A stretch of 64,000 nucleotides of DNA from Gaoshiqia sediminis (GCF_025907915.1 NZ_JAPAAF010000005.1:124001-188000), one strand, 5' to 3'; shown: positions 34,963 through 44,967, counted from the stretch's first letter. Numbers and translations are program-made. The notes: generated by a model not told the origin, from the sequence alone.

Positions 34963-36165
34963 ATGATGAAAACAAGACAATTGAAAATTAGTGAGCTATT
35001 GCGAAAAGGCATGTTGCCCATTACTTTAATTTTATTGATTTTTTCTTCATGTTCAACAAAAAAACCCAACAGCCGGGTGGTACTCAACAAACAATACAAA
35101 GATGAAATTCTGGCTGGTCGCGAAGATTTGAAAATGCACCTGATTACAGCGTCCACTACCGGAATATCGGTTGCAGTTTCAATTGACGGGGAAATGGTCT
35201 GGTCTGAAGGAATGGGCTACGCGGACAAAGAGGTGCTGGCGCCAGCAAAGCCCGAAACTAAATTCCGCATCGGTAGAACCACTCACATGCTCACGGCCAT
35301 GCTGATTGCCAAGCTTCAGGAGGAAGGAAAACTGAACGTACAAGATTCTTTTTACAAATACATTCCCGAATTCCCGAAAAAACAATTCGATTTTAACTTG
35401 TACCAGCTGGGAGTATATTCAGCTGGATTTAACGAAGACGAACTAAGTAAACTGGCTACTCATGAGGAATATATAAACCTGAAAGAATATATTCAATCGC
35501 AGGCAACCGACACGCTGGCCTATCCACCAAACGAATATTATGCCGTCTCGGATTACGGCATGGCCATGCTGGGTATTCTGGCCGAAGATATTACCGAAAC
35601 CAACTTTGCCAAGTTGATGAAAGAAACCATTCTGGACACCCTGGGATTGCACGAAACGGTTATTGACAATCCCCTGTTAATCACCGAAAACCGGGCAGCT
35701 CCGTACTACCAAAACTACATTGCACAGGTGGTAAATGCCCCCGCCATTGATCTGCGTTATTGTGCTCCGGCACATGGTTACCTGTCAACTGCCGACGACC
35801 TGAATAAGCTAGGCCAGGCCATTCTGAAAGCTGGTTTTTTTTCGCAGGAAAGCCTGGATTTGTTTTTCACCAAAAATGTATTGAACAATGGCTTCGAAAC
35901 CAACCGAGGATTTGGCTGGTGGATTAGTGAAGATATGGCGGGACGGAAAATTTATGTTCAGGCCGGCTCAACAGTTGGCGGTAGCTCCATGCTGGCTGTC
36001 TACCCGGAACAAAAGTTGGTGGTTAGCCTTTGCGCCAATATCAGTGATGATCTTGGGCAATTACCTGGACAAAAAATTGCCAACACATTTTTGGCAAAAA
36101 TAGATCCCCGGAAACAGCCGGAGGAACCGGTCAGCAAAGAAGAAAAACCAACATCGAACGAGTAA
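34963..36165 (+). CDS. Serine-hydrolase-like (class C beta-lactamase fold) lipoprotein lacking catalytic motifs
   Basis: From ATG 34963 the protein has 400 residues, with a lipoprotein signal and lipobox FSSC (Cys near residue 30). The fold is that of S12 penicillin-binding/beta-lactamase proteins: GISVAVSIDGEMVWSEGMG, AMLIAKLQEEGKLNVQDS, GYLSTADDLNKLGQAI, GFGWWISED. The usual Ser-x-x-Lys (after FRIG) reads RTTH here (Arg105, His108). The usual Tyr-x-Asn reads YAV, and the late His-Gly/Ser-Gly motif reads QAGS. Catalysis by the normal mechanism therefore looks impossible. It may bind peptidoglycan or act as a sensor. Confidence 0.85.
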   Translation: MMKTRQLKISELLRKGMLPITLILLIFSSCSTKKPNSRVVLNKQYKDEILAGREDLKMHLITASTTGISVAVSIDGEMVWSEGMGYADKEVLAPAKPETKFRIGRTTHMLTAMLIAKLQEEGKLNVQDSFYKYIPEFPKKQFDFNLYQLGVYSAGFNEDELSKLATHEEYINLKEYIQSQATDTLAYPPNEYYAVSDYGMAMLGILAEDITETNFAKLMKETILDTLGLHETVIDNPLLITENRAAPYYQNYIAQVVNAPAIDLRYCAPAHGYLSTADDLNKLGQAILKAGFFSQESLDLFFTKNVLNNGFETNRGFGWWISEDMAGRKIYVQAGSTVGGSSMLAVYPEQKLVVSLCANISDDLGQLPGQKIANTFLAKIDPRKQPEEPVSKEEKPTSNE

Positions 36166-36287
36166 AGGTTGCAATGGAAAAACTGACCGAAGGACATTTT
36201 ACAAACAGCGTCACTGCTCACATGCATGGCGCTTTTTTTTTGTACCAATCAATCCCCGGCTCCTGAACGGAGCGGATAAAACCAGGA

Positions 36288-37280
36288 CTACAAAGAGCCA
36301 CGCAAAATTAACCGCGGCGGAAGCTTTTCAAAGATCTTTTCCTTGCTTTCTGTGAAACGAGCGGCTTTTTTTCCCATCTCATTAAAATCGACCGAAATGA
36401 CGGTGATGCCTGAGCCAACAATCTCCTTCATAGGGGTATCGTTGTACGAAATCAGCCCCACATCGACACCCAATTTCAGACCTTGCTGCTTGCATGCTTT
36501 GATGATGTACACCAGGTCGTCTTCCTTAATAACCAAATAAGCTTGCCCGGCACGGATCGGATGCTGGTCGATCTTTCTGACCACATCGTGTTTCAGCTGG
36601 TTCGTCTGACAAAACTCGTTAAAAGCCTGGATAATTTCAGATGGGTGAGGTGTGCTGTCCGGGAAAACCAGGTTGAACTCGTCGTATTTCGAAATTTTCT
36701 CCAATCCTTCATGCAGGCAGCTCATGGCGCCCAGGTAAAAATCCTGCGTGAGATACGAAATATCAGGACTGTCGGGCATGCCCATATCCAAAATCAGCAA
36801 TTTGTTGGGATCAATTTTGCGCACTACCTCTTCCATACGCTGATTGCGAATATTCATTACCAAATACATGCTGTAGCGACCCAGGCTGTTCAGGATCAAC
36901 TGCTCGAAAACGTCGGGGTTGTAGTGGTGAAACAGTAGGTCAACCGCATAATTTTCGGGCAAGCTGTTCCGAAAACTACTGTAAAGTTGCTCTTTAAACG
37001 CGCTAAAATCATCAAGCAGCATCATCACCTTAAACGAAACAGAATTAATAAAGTAGCCTTTCGTGGGGGTAGATGAAATTATGCTGCGTTGTTTCAGAAT
37101 GGAATATGCCTTAAAAATAGTATCGCGCGAAAGCCCGCTGTCTTTGCTCAGTTTGTTGACCGACGGCAAAAAATCACCTTCTTTTAATTCACCATTGCTG
37201 ATAGCCTCGTTGATGGCATGGATCAGTTGCTGTAACTTAGTTTGAGCAGACGATCCGTCGATATGAAAAATAAAGCTCAT
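36288..37280 (-). CDS. GntR-family regulator with periplasmic-binding-protein-like effector domain (FucR-like)
   Basis: The 330-residue protein has an N-terminal GntR winged helix (residues about 12-80; AINEAISNGELKEGDFLPSV, LSKDSGLSRDTIFKAYSIL). A LacI/PBP-like sugar-sensing domain follows (YSMYLVMNIRNQRMEEVVRK, GLKLGVDVGLISYNDTPMKEI). Fusions of this kind include the Bacteroides fucose regulator FucR. It is located on the same strand as, and downstream of, the fucose genes but beyond their terminator, so it probably has its own promoter while controlling fucI-fucP. The effector is likely L-fucose or a phosphorylated derivative. Confidence 0.88.
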   Translation of the reverse strand: MSFIFHIDGSSAQTKLQQLIHAINEAISNGELKEGDFLPSVNKLSKDSGLSRDTIFKAYSILKQRSIISSTPTKGYFINSVSFKVMMLLDDFSAFKEQLYSSFRNSLPENYAVDLLFHHYNPDVFEQLILNSLGRYSMYLVMNIRNQRMEEVVRKIDPNKLLILDMGMPDSPDISYLTQDFYLGAMSCLHEGLEKISKYDEFNLVFPDSTPHPSEIIQAFNEFCQTNQLKHDVVRKIDQHPIRAGQAYLVIKEDDLVYIIKACKQQGLKLGVDVGLISYNDTPMKEIVGSGITVISVDFNEMGKKAARFTESKEKIFEKLPPRLILRGSL

Positions 37281-37303
37281 GAAAGAGGAAAGTTTAGTAT
37301 AGC

Positions 37304-37334
37304 AAAAAGCCTGAATTGCCTCTGCAATTCAGGC
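37304..37334 (-). terminator. Intrinsic terminator of the fucose operon
   Basis: A perfect 10-bp stem GCCTGAATTG/CAATTCAGGC with a 6-base loop is followed by TTTTT on the minus strand. It lies between fucP and the regulator gene. Confidence 0.82.
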
Positions 37335-37553
37335 CTATAAACCCAACAACTTATCTGAATATAGTAGAAAAACGTCAATGACCTGAGAAGGACATTAACT
37401 GAAATTCCAGCGAAGCAACACGTTTCCGCAGCTTCAATATTCGGTTCAAAAATAGCAATTCTGCCGGGAAAATCTAAACCATTTCCAATAGCCTTCCCAA
37501 AAACTTCAACACTCAAATGGCTTGTACATTCCGGCATCATGTGCAGCGTTTGT
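37335..37553. other. Gap between fucP stop and the terminator
   Basis: About 220 bp with no gene I can support. One reading frame stays open across it on the minus strand, but it begins inside fucP in another frame and resembles no family I know. It may be a 3' untranslated region or a decayed gene. Confidence 0.3.
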
Positions 37554-38864
37554 TTATTCGTAGCGGAAATGGACAGTATAAGTCCGGTAGCCATAAATAC
37601 CAATGATAACAAAACAAACCAGGGGCATAACAAAGGAAACATTTACAGCCGGCATTGAGAATACGGTTTCCATATCGATGATGAAGGCCTGGAGTTTTGG
37701 AAGGAACGTCCCCCCAACAATGGACATGATCAACCCGGCTGCGCCAAATTTGGCATCCTCGCCCATCCCGCGCAGGGCAATCCCGTAAATAGTGGGAAAC
37801 ATCAGCGACATGCAGGCCGAAATACCCACCAAACAATACAAGCCGTGAATATCCTGAAAGAAAATAGTACCAAACGACAGGGCAATACCGCCCAACGAAA
37901 GAGCAAGCAACAAGCGGCCCGGCGAAATATATTTCAACAGGAAAGTACAAATAAAGCGTGAAACCAGGAAAATGGCCATGGCCACGATGTTGTACATCTG
38001 GGCTTCTTGAGCTCCGGCCCCGGCTGTCATACCGTATTGCTCCATAAAAATACGTTGTCCGTATTGTACAATAAATGTCCAGCACATGATTTGTGCCCCT
38101 ACGTAAAACAGTTGCGCAACCACCCCTTCCCAGTAACGTTTTACTTTCAGCAGGTTTTTAACCGCGCCGAAAAAGTTCAGTCGATGATCCGAATGCTCGT
38201 GCCGGGGCATTTTGGCGAACAGAATTATGAAGAACATCACAATAATGACCCCGCCAATGGCAATATACGGCGAACTTAAAATGTGCAGATCATTAGCTTT
38301 GATGGCTTCAAACTGGTCGGGCGATAGCAAGGCACGCTCTTCGGCCCCGCGCGGGTCGAGCCGTGCCTGGATAAAAGTTTTGGCCACAAACATACCGGTA
38401 ATCGACCCCATTGGGTTGAAGGCCTGCGCAAAGTTCAGGCGGCGCGTAGCGGTACTGTCGGGCCCCATGAACAAAATGTACGGGTTCGCGCTTGTTTCGA
38501 GGAACGAGAGCCCGCAAGTCATCACAAAATAGGCAATCAAAAACGGGTAATACAAGCCGATAAAGCTGGCCGGAATAAACATCAGTGCCCCGGTGGCATA
38601 CAGCCCCAATCCCATCAGAATGCCTGATTTGTAAGAATACCTGCGGATGAAAAAAGCAGCCGGAAAAGCCATGGCCCCGTAACCGCCGTAAAAAACAACC
38701 TGCACCCAGGTCCCACCGCCAACACCCATGTTGAAAATCCGCGAAAATGCTTCCACCATGGGGTTGGTAATATCATTGGCAAAGCCCCAAAGAGCAAAGC
38801 AGCTGGTAATTAAAATAAACGGAATCAGATATTCCGTTGGAATGACACGTTCTTTCGTTTTCAC
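37554..38864 (-). CDS. fucP: L-fucose:H+ symporter
   Basis: The 436-residue major-facilitator protein starts with GTG and has about twelve membrane helices. FucP-type motifs include FILITSCFALWGFANDITNPM, the residues around FSRIFNM, and SFLETSANPYILFMGPDSTATRRLNFAQAFNPMG in the first half. It imports L-fucose with protons across the inner membrane. It is the last gene of the unit fucI, DUF6786, fucP, which strengthens the fucose over the glucose/galactose assignment. Confidence 0.9.
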   Translation of the reverse strand: MKTKERVIPTEYLIPFILITSCFALWGFANDITNPMVEAFSRIFNMGVGGGTWVQVVFYGGYGAMAFPAAFFIRRYSYKSGILMGLGLYATGALMFIPASFIGLYYPFLIAYFVMTCGLSFLETSANPYILFMGPDSTATRRLNFAQAFNPMGSITGMFVAKTFIQARLDPRGAEERALLSPDQFEAIKANDLHILSSPYIAIGGVIIVMFFIILFAKMPRHEHSDHRLNFFGAVKNLLKVKRYWEGVVAQLFYVGAQIMCWTFIVQYGQRIFMEQYGMTAGAGAQEAQMYNIVAMAIFLVSRFICTFLLKYISPGRLLLALSLGGIALSFGTIFFQDIHGLYCLVGISACMSLMFPTIYGIALRGMGEDAKFGAAGLIMSIVGGTFLPKLQAFIIDMETVFSMPAVNVSFVMPLVCFVIIGIYGYRTYTVHFRYE

Positions 38865-38909
38865 AAGTAATTAGTTTAGTTTATTTGTATTAGTTAGACT
38901 ATTAATAAA

Positions 38910-40151
38910 TTAATCAAATGCTTCTTTTATGGTTTGAAGGGAAACGCCCAGAATTTTCTGCGAAATCCGGTTCAGGTCATCTTCACTCCCTTCAAAATGA
39001 TAGGTCCGCTGTACATGAAACCTGGCCTCGCCAACTTGCAGTGCAAGCGCTTCTGACGAAGACTCCAGTTCATAAAAAGGACCGAGTTGCGCACCGTTTC
39101 CCAGAGGACCGTCATTGTAGGCATTGATCACATCGCCTTTAAACGGTTCCTGCTGGCATTCTTCCCATTCAGAATTGACATAGGCCGTTGCCTCCGGGTT
39201 AATGGTCGTTTCCAGAATGGTCAGGCAACGATTCTGTGTATCATAACTGCCCAAGACCGGCAAGGCTCTTTCGGGCGAAATGCCAATTTTGCTGCGCTGT
39301 TTCCCATCGGCTTTAAAAAAGGCCACACCATCAGCAATTTTTAGACGATCAGCCGGAATGTTGCCAAAATAATCATCTTTTACTTTGGGCCCAGTACCTT
39401 CTTTTTTGAATGGCACCACAATCGTTACTCCCGGCGAAGGATTGTACATCGAAAGCATCCAGATGGACAGCAGGCCCGTTTGGCGGTTCCAATCCTGTTC
39501 ACCCGTGTTTTTCACCTGGTTCAGCGATTCGTAGGCAACTGACTTAACAGAAGGACCTATTTCAACCTTCAGGATATCGGCTATCTCGTCGGGGAAAATT
39601 ATGCCCACACGGCGGGTGACAGCTAACTTAAATTTGGTTCCAGAATAATTTTTCAGGGAAAATTCCTTGTAAAAAGTGGCCATTTCCGGCATCACTTCCT
39701 GAACTTCCCAAGGCATGATATCTAAGGCAGCGGGAACTTTCCAGTTCGCCATCTGCATGGGTTTTCCTTCTTCAAAATAGACCGAAAACTGCCCGCCTTC
39801 GGGCCCGAGCCAAAAACGTTCCTCACCTCCAAAGGCATTAAACTGTTCCGACCGGTTGTCCGATTTTAGCAGTTCGTGGTTGACCCAGCCAAACGAAAAC
39901 CCCTCTTTTCCTGAGGTCGTACTGGTCATTACCCGCCCTTGTAATTCAGGGGCCAGCACTACCCGCGAAGATTCCGCAACCAGTTCGATGGTAGAAAACT
40001 TTTCCTGAATGATTTGGAAATCGTACCCGTACTGTCCTTTTTTAAACGGCATAGTCTCATTTTTATCAGCGACATAGCACCCTGCAAGCCCTGTCGCAAT
40101 GGACAAGGCTGCAAGGGGCACTAAAGATATTGATATTGTTTTAAAATTCAT
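38910..40151 (-). CDS. DUF6786-family lipoprotein
   Basis: The 413-residue protein has a lipoprotein signal with lipobox LAGC (residues about 10-25, VPLAALSIATGLAGC). The remainder matches what I know as DUF6786: VVLAPELQGRVMTSTTSG, GFSFGWVNHELL, FNAFGGEERFWLGPEGGQF. The beta-rich pattern and the phrase LAPELQGRV recall aldose-1-epimerase-like folds. A mutarotase or glycan-binding role at the envelope would fit its place between fucI (6 bp) and fucP (45 bp), but this is inference. No catalytic residues can be assigned. Confidence 0.8.
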   Translation of the reverse strand: MNFKTISISLVPLAALSIATGLAGCYVADKNETMPFKKGQYGYDFQIIQEKFSTIELVAESSRVVLAPELQGRVMTSTTSGKEGFSFGWVNHELLKSDNRSEQFNAFGGEERFWLGPEGGQFSVYFEEGKPMQMANWKVPAALDIMPWEVQEVMPEMATFYKEFSLKNYSGTKFKLAVTRRVGIIFPDEIADILKVEIGPSVKSVAYESLNQVKNTGEQDWNRQTGLLSIWMLSMYNPSPGVTIVVPFKKEGTGPKVKDDYFGNIPADRLKIADGVAFFKADGKQRSKIGISPERALPVLGSYDTQNRCLTILETTINPEATAYVNSEWEECQQEPFKGDVINAYNDGPLGNGAQLGPFYELESSSEALALQVGEARFHVQRTYHFEGSEDDLNRISQKILGVSLQTIKEAFD

Positions 40152-40157
40152 GAACCG

Positions 40158-41939
40158 CTAACCGAAAAGCGGGCCATACGTTTGGCAAGCTTTATAATCA
40201 GCAGCTTCTTTTTCGCTTCCGAACGAAGCCCAGGCACTGGGCCTGAAAATATCCTTTTCATCCACATTGTGCATCGAAACCGGAATGCGCAGAATGGATG
40301 CCAGCGTGATCAGGTCGGCGCCAATATGCCCAAACGAAATAGCACCATGATTGGCGCCCCAATTGGCCATTACTTCATAAACATCTTTGAAGGCACCTTT
40401 TCCGGTAACCCGGGGCACAAACCAAGTGGTTGGCCAGGTTGGGTTGGTGCGAACATCCAATGTTTTATGAATATCTTCGGGCAATTCGACAGTCCATCCT
40501 TCGGCAATTTGCAACACCGGGCCCAAACCTTTCACCAGGTTTACCCGCGACATGGTTACCGGCATTTGCCCGGAAGTTTTAAATTGAGAAGAATAACCGC
40601 CACCACGGAAATAACCTAAATCGGCCGGGCACCAACTCGTGTTGTCCAGACAAGCTTTCGCATCTTCCTCGGTTACTTCCCAATAAGGTTTCATTACCGG
40701 GTTGCCATTGGCATCCTTTTGTTGCGCAGTGGCATCCAAAGTTGTCGAACCCGAGTTGATCAGGTGGATGATACCGTCTTTAGCCAAACCGGTCAGTTCT
40801 TTTCCGGTTACGCGTTTCACCGCCTCGGGGCTCCAGAAGGTACGCACATCGGAGAAGATTTGCGCGGTATTGGTGAGTAAATGGCCAAAGAGCATGGGCA
40901 CCGCGTTCAGACTATCGTTTTCGGTAGCAAACACAAAAGCTTCGCGAATTCCGTTCCAGTCGAACGATGAATTGAGAATAGCCTCTGTGAAGTCAGCATT
41001 CGGGTAGTAATCTGTCCATTGCCGTTGTCCCTGAAATCCACCGGTGATCGCATTGTGACCTTTCGACTCTTCGCCAAAACCCATCTCGGCCAGTTTCGGG
41101 TTGCCAATCATCAGGTCGCGGCATATCAAGGTCATTTTCACCACAATCTCCCACTCCCAGTCTTTCCGTTCCCGGCTTGACTGCTTGTCTGCCGCATTCC
41201 AATCATCTCCCTCCTGACAGTTTTCTTTCACCCAGGCGAGTGCTTTTTGGTATTCTTCTTTGTCATAAATGCCCTCTTCCATGCGGCGGATCAACTCAAC
41301 CGATTCCACAAACTCAGTACGCATGCCCAGGTATTCCTGGAAAAAATTGGCATCCACCATCGAGCCGGCAATCCCCATCGACGTGTAGCCGATAGACAGG
41401 TACGACTTACCTTTCATTTGAGCCGAAGCCAGGGCGGCTTTAATAAAACGCAATATCTTGGTTTGAACATCCTGAGGGATAGTGGTGTCGTCGGCATCCT
41501 GCACATCGCGGCCGTAAATGCCAAACGCAGGCAATCCTTTTTGCGTGTATCCGGCCAGGGCGGCAGCCAGGTAAACAGCCCCCGGACGCTCTGTCCCGTT
41601 AAAACCCCAAACGGCTTTCGGAATCAGCGGGTCGCTGTCCATTACTTCGGTACCATAACACCAGCAAGGTGTTACTGTGAGCGATACGCCTACCCCTTCG
41701 CGATTGAACTTATCGGCACAACGGGCAGCATCGGCCACTCCGCCTATGGTGGTGTCTGCAATCACACATTCGACCTTTTCACCCGAAGGAAACCGCAGGT
41801 TTTCTTCAATCAGTTTAGCAGCGGCTTTGGCCATGTTCATAGTTTGCACTTCCAGCGATTCACGCACACCGCGTTCGCGTCCATCAATCACAGGACGAAT
41901 ACCTACTTTGGGCAAACGTCCGATTAAACGATTCTTCAT
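40158..41939 (-). CDS. fucI: L-fucose isomerase
   Basis: The 593-residue protein matches FucI in length and sequence: [20 protein letters not shown] at the start, [58 protein letters not shown] and a late [17 protein letters not shown]. It converts L-fucose to L-fuculose in the cytoplasm using Mn2+. It is the first gene of the fucose unit. The next enzymes, fuculokinase and fuculose-phosphate aldolase, are not in the window. Confidence 0.96.
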   Translation of the reverse strand: MKNRLIGRLPKVGIRPVIDGRERGVRESLEVQTMNMAKAAAKLIEENLRFPSGEKVECVIADTTIGGVADAARCADKFNREGVGVSLTVTPCWCYGTEVMDSDPLIPKAVWGFNGTERPGAVYLAAALAGYTQKGLPAFGIYGRDVQDADDTTIPQDVQTKILRFIKAALASAQMKGKSYLSIGYTSMGIAGSMVDANFFQEYLGMRTEFVESVELIRRMEEGIYDKEEYQKALAWVKENCQEGDDWNAADKQSSRERKDWEWEIVVKMTLICRDLMIGNPKLAEMGFGEESKGHNAITGGFQGQRQWTDYYPNADFTEAILNSSFDWNGIREAFVFATENDSLNAVPMLFGHLLTNTAQIFSDVRTFWSPEAVKRVTGKELTGLAKDGIIHLINSGSTTLDATAQQKDANGNPVMKPYWEVTEEDAKACLDNTSWCPADLGYFRGGGYSSQFKTSGQMPVTMSRVNLVKGLGPVLQIAEGWTVELPEDIHKTLDVRTNPTWPTTWFVPRVTGKGAFKDVYEVMANWGANHGAISFGHIGADLITLASILRIPVSMHNVDEKDIFRPSAWASFGSEKEAADYKACQTYGPLFG

Positions 41940-41985
41940 TTTATACGGTTTTTGATCTGTTATTGTATTGTGCTGTACTGTGCTG

Positions 41986-41993
41986 CTAAATTA
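41986..41993 (-). promoter_or_regulatory. Probable -7 element for fucI
   Basis: The minus strand reads TAATTTAG, one mismatch from TAnnTTTG, about 47 bp before fucI. Between it and the gene lies a 10-bp direct repeat (TATTGTGCTG and TACTGTGCTG, 41966-41985) that could be a regulator site. Confidence 0.45.
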
Positions 41994-42019
41994 GAAAGAT
42001 TTCTTTACCCTCTTTTATG

Positions 42020-42050
42020 TTGGTGAACATGTTTTAAAAAGTTAGATTTG
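42020..42050 (+). promoter_or_regulatory. Promoter of the dicarboxylate/amino-acid symporter gene
   Basis: An exact -7 element TAGATTTG (42043-42050) is preceded by TTGG at 42020 with a 20-bp spacer. This is the full Bacteroidota -33/-7 arrangement, 21 bp before the ATG. Confidence 0.75.
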
Positions 42051-42071
42051 TGAAGAACCAAGACTTTTTCG

Positions 42072-43292
42072 ATGAAGAGCTTCAAACTAAAATTACACTG
42101 GCAGATCTTGATTGCCTTGATCATAGCTGTTTTCTGGGGTTATTTTTTTCGCGAACAGATTCACCTCATCAGTTGGATGGGCGATTTGTTTTTACGTGCG
42201 CTGAAGATGATCATCATCCCACTTATTTTTAGCTCGATTGTGAGCGGCGTAACCAGCATGGGGAATGGTAAAAACCTGGGAAGGTTGGGTTTAAAGACGA
42301 TTTCGTACTACATGCTCACTTCGTTGTTTGCTATTTTAACCGGTCTGTTTTTGGTCAATCTGATCCGTCCCGGCGTTGGCGTTGACCTTGGTTTTGCCGC
42401 GCCGGTAGATGGTTTGGTCAACGACACCAAATCGGTGAAAGACATTTTCATTCGGATGATACCCGAGAATATTATCAGCGCCATGGTTGAAGGGAATATC
42501 CTGGCCATTATTTTCTTTTCCATCCTTTTCGGCTTTTTTATCAACAAAGTCAGGGCTGATTATCAGCAAACATTAACCAGCTTCTTTGATGGTTTCTTTG
42601 AGGTGATGATGAAAATAACCCTGTTTATCATTCGTTTTACACCGTTGGGTATTCTAGGAATTGTTGCGAAGGAGGTTGGGCGTAATGCCGAACAATTGGG
42701 AGCCATTGCCGGGAGTATGGCCATTTACATGCTGACTGTAATCGTCGCGCTGACCGTTCATGCATTTGTAACCTTGCCGGCCATTGTGAAGTTTGTCGGT
42801 AAAGCGCATCCATACAGGCACTTGAAAAATATGATCACTCCTCTGCTCACCGCATTTTCCACCTCTTCATCCAGCGCCACCCTGCCGTTAACGATTGATG
42901 CCGTTGAAAATGAAAGTGGCGTATCAAACAAGATTACCAGTTTTACCTTGCCTTTGGGGGCCACTATCAACATGGACGGAACCGCTTTATACGAATGTGT
43001 GGCGGCCATGTTTATTGCGCAGGTTTACGGGGTGGATTTGAGTTTCGGACAACAGGCGCTGGTAGTGGTAACCGCCTTGCTGGCCTCGATTGGCGCAGCC
43101 GGCATCCCCATGGCCGGCCTGGTGATGATTACCATTATTTTAACTGCTGTGAACCTGCCGCTGGAAGGTGTAGGATTGATCCTGGCCGTTGATCGTGTGC
43201 TGGACATGTACCGCACGTCGGTAAACGTTTGGAGCGACAGTTGTGGCGCCGTCATAATTGCAAAGAGCGAGGGAGAAACAACCCTTGTCTAA
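42072..43292 (+). CDS. Dicarboxylate/amino acid:cation (DAACS family) symporter
   Basis: The 406-residue protein has about eight membrane segments plus hairpin loops. Its DAACS signatures are MIIIPLIFSSIVSGVTSMG, the serine-rich TAFSTSSSSATLPLTI, the unwound-helix motif LGATINMDGTALYE and IGAAGIPMAGLVMI. Family members import glutamate, aspartate or C4-dicarboxylates with Na+ or H+. Which of these it takes cannot be read here. It diverges from fucI and has its own strong promoter. Confidence 0.92.
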   Translation: MKSFKLKLHWQILIALIIAVFWGYFFREQIHLISWMGDLFLRALKMIIIPLIFSSIVSGVTSMGNGKNLGRLGLKTISYYMLTSLFAILTGLFLVNLIRPGVGVDLGFAAPVDGLVNDTKSVKDIFIRMIPENIISAMVEGNILAIIFFSILFGFFINKVRADYQQTLTSFFDGFFEVMMKITLFIIRFTPLGILGIVAKEVGRNAEQLGAIAGSMAIYMLTVIVALTVHAFVTLPAIVKFVGKAHPYRHLKNMITPLLTAFSTSSSSATLPLTIDAVENESGVSNKITSFTLPLGATINMDGTALYECVAAMFIAQVYGVDLSFGQQALVVVTALLASIGAAGIPMAGLVMITIILTAVNLPLEGVGLILAVDRVLDMYRTSVNVWSDSCGAVIIAKSEGETTLV

Positions 43293-43354
43293 CCCCGGCC
43301 AGAGGAAGTTCTTCAAGCAGGAGTTTGCCAATTCTTCAATTACAAAAAGAAAAA

Positions 43355-43395
43355 GGAACAGTTGAAAACCGGAATGTTCCGTTTTCAACTGTTCC
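43355..43395 (-). terminator. Terminator of the aroC-DUF134 operon
   Basis: A perfect 15-bp inverted repeat GGAACAGTTGAAAAC/GTTTTCAACTGTTCC flanks an 11-base loop. On the minus strand it is followed by TTTTTCTTTTT. Confidence 0.8.
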
Positions 43396-43438
43396 CTATT
43401 ATATCTTCAGCCTGGAAATATTTTAGCAGAAATTTCCC

Positions 43439-43852
43439 CTAATCTTCGGCGTAAAATTCATTCAGCGAAATTATGTCAGTCGAATTACAAACCGGGCAGT
43501 TTTTCTCGTTGTGAGGCAATAAGTTGAATTTTGCCTGGCACGATTTGCAATAAAACCAGTTATCGTCAAACTGAAAATTACCGCCACGGATGATCAGGTC
43601 CTTCCCTTCCACCATGGACCGGGCCACTTTGTTGCGGGCCGATTCATAAATCCGGGTCAGGGTAGGACGCGACACTTCCATGCAAACAGCAGCTTCTTCC
43701 TGTGTCAGGTTTTCGTAATCCAACAACTTGATGGTTTCGTATTCTTCAAAGTAAAGAATAATTTGTTCCGATCTGTTTTTCGGCCCGTAAACGGATAAAC
43801 CTTTAATCGAGGGGGGGGCCAGGAGCCGACGATCTCTTTTTTTCCTTGGCAT
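43439..43852 (-). CDS. DUF134 (UPF0251) DNA-binding protein with C-terminal zinc ribbon
   Basis: The 137-residue protein has the DUF134 opening [18 protein letters not shown] and a sigma-like helix-turn-helix (IKLLDYENLTQEEAAVCMEV, SRPTLTRIYESARNKVA). A zinc ribbon lies at the C-terminus (CKSCQAKFNLLP and CPVCNSTDI). Members are predicted transcription regulators. The coding strand carries a run of eight C at codons 12-14 (plus-strand G8, 43811-43818), a possible slippage site. It overlaps aroC by one base, so the two are co-translated. Confidence 0.88.
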   Translation of the reverse strand: MPRKKRDRRLLAPPSIKGLSVYGPKNRSEQIILYFEEYETIKLLDYENLTQEEAAVCMEVSRPTLTRIYESARNKVARSMVEGKDLIIRGGNFQFDDNWFYCKSCQAKFNLLPHNEKNCPVCNSTDIISLNEFYAED

Positions 43853-44925
43853 TATAAGTGATTTATTTTTCGCAACAAATAATGATCGGCCAACACGAGT
43901 GCGGCCATAGCTTCAACAATGGGCACCGCCCGCGGCAATACGCAGGGATCGTGGCGACCTTTGGGGTTGATCAGGGTCTCATTTTCGTCCTTATCTACCG
44001 TCTGCTGTTCTTTCAGCAGGGTAGCAATTGGTTTGAAGGCGACATTGAAATAAATGTCCTCTCCGTTGCTGATCCCTCCCTGGATACCTCCGGAGTGGTT
44101 TGTTTTTGTGCGGATACCCGATTCGGTTTTCACAAAAACATCGTTGTGTTCTGAACCGGAAAGCCTTGTGCCATCGAAACCCGAACCGTATTCAAAACCT
44201 TTTACCGCATTGATCCCCAACATGGCATGTCCGAGGTCGGCATGCAGCTTATTGAAAACCGGCTCGCCCAAGCCAACCGGGACTCCAGTGACAACTCCCT
44301 GAATAACTCCGCCAACCGTATCGTGGTTGCGCCCGGCTTCTTCAATACGGGCAATCATGCGTTCAGCAGTTTCGGCATCCGGGCAGCGGACAATATTCGA
44401 ATCAATCAAGCTCAGGTCAAGCTCCTGGTAGCTTTTTTTCAGTTCCACCTCCCCTACCCGGTAAACAAAAGCGTGGATGCTGATGCCCACCTGGCGGAGC
44501 AGCAATTTGGCAATGGCGCCTGCCACCACACGGGCTATCGTTTCGCGGGCCGACGAACGGCCACCACCACGATGATCACGGCTACCGTATTTTTTCTGAT
44601 AGGTATAATCGGCATGCGAAGGCCGGAATACATCTTTCAGGTTGCTGTAATCGTTCGAATGCTGATCTTTGTTCCAGATCACAAAACCAATAGGGGTTCC
44701 CTGTGTTTTTCCTTCAAAAATACCTGATAAAAACTCCACCTGGTCCGACTCCATCCGCTGCGTGGTAATCTTCGACTGCCCGGGTTTGCGCCGATCCAAT
44801 TCATGTTGAATGAATTCGAGATCGATTTCTACGCCAGCGGGGCAACCATCAATCACACCACCAATACCACGACCATGCGATTCACCAAACGAAGTCAACC
44901 GGAATACTTGTCCAAAGCTATTCAT
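43852..44925 (-). CDS. aroC: Chorismate synthase
   Basis: The 357-residue protein has the AroC hallmarks: [23 protein letters not shown] at the N-terminus, [45 protein letters not shown] and a late [21 protein letters not shown] plus [18 protein letters not shown]. It turns 5-enolpyruvylshikimate 3-phosphate into chorismate with reduced FMN. Length is as expected. Its coupling to a DUF134 regulator gene is unusual. Confidence 0.97.
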   Translation of the reverse strand: MNSFGQVFRLTSFGESHGRGIGGVIDGCPAGVEIDLEFIQHELDRRKPGQSKITTQRMESDQVEFLSGIFEGKTQGTPIGFVIWNKDQHSNDYSNLKDVFRPSHADYTYQKKYGSRDHRGGGRSSARETIARVVAGAIAKLLLRQVGISIHAFVYRVGEVELKKSYQELDLSLIDSNIVRCPDAETAERMIARIEEAGRNHDTVGGVIQGVVTGVPVGLGEPVFNKLHADLGHAMLGINAVKGFEYGSGFDGTRLSGSEHNDVFVKTESGIRTKTNHSGGIQGGISNGEDIYFNVAFKPIATLLKEQQTVDKDENETLINPKGRHDPCVLPRAVPIVEAMAALVLADHYLLRKINHL

Positions 44926-44937
44926 GCCTACAAATTA

Positions 44938-44967
44938 AAAAGATTGCTCCTGACACGTCAGAAGCAA
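44938..44967 (-). terminator. Terminator of the SlyD-like gene
   Basis: The stem TTGCTTCTGAC/GTCAGGAGCAA on the minus strand has one mismatch and a short loop, followed by TCTTTTT. It lies 24 bp past the stop. Confidence 0.75.

Noticed and set aside
37277-37642. A 121-residue minus-strand frame running from fucP into the gap
   Set aside because: It starts inside fucP in another frame and crosses the terminator. No family match by eye.
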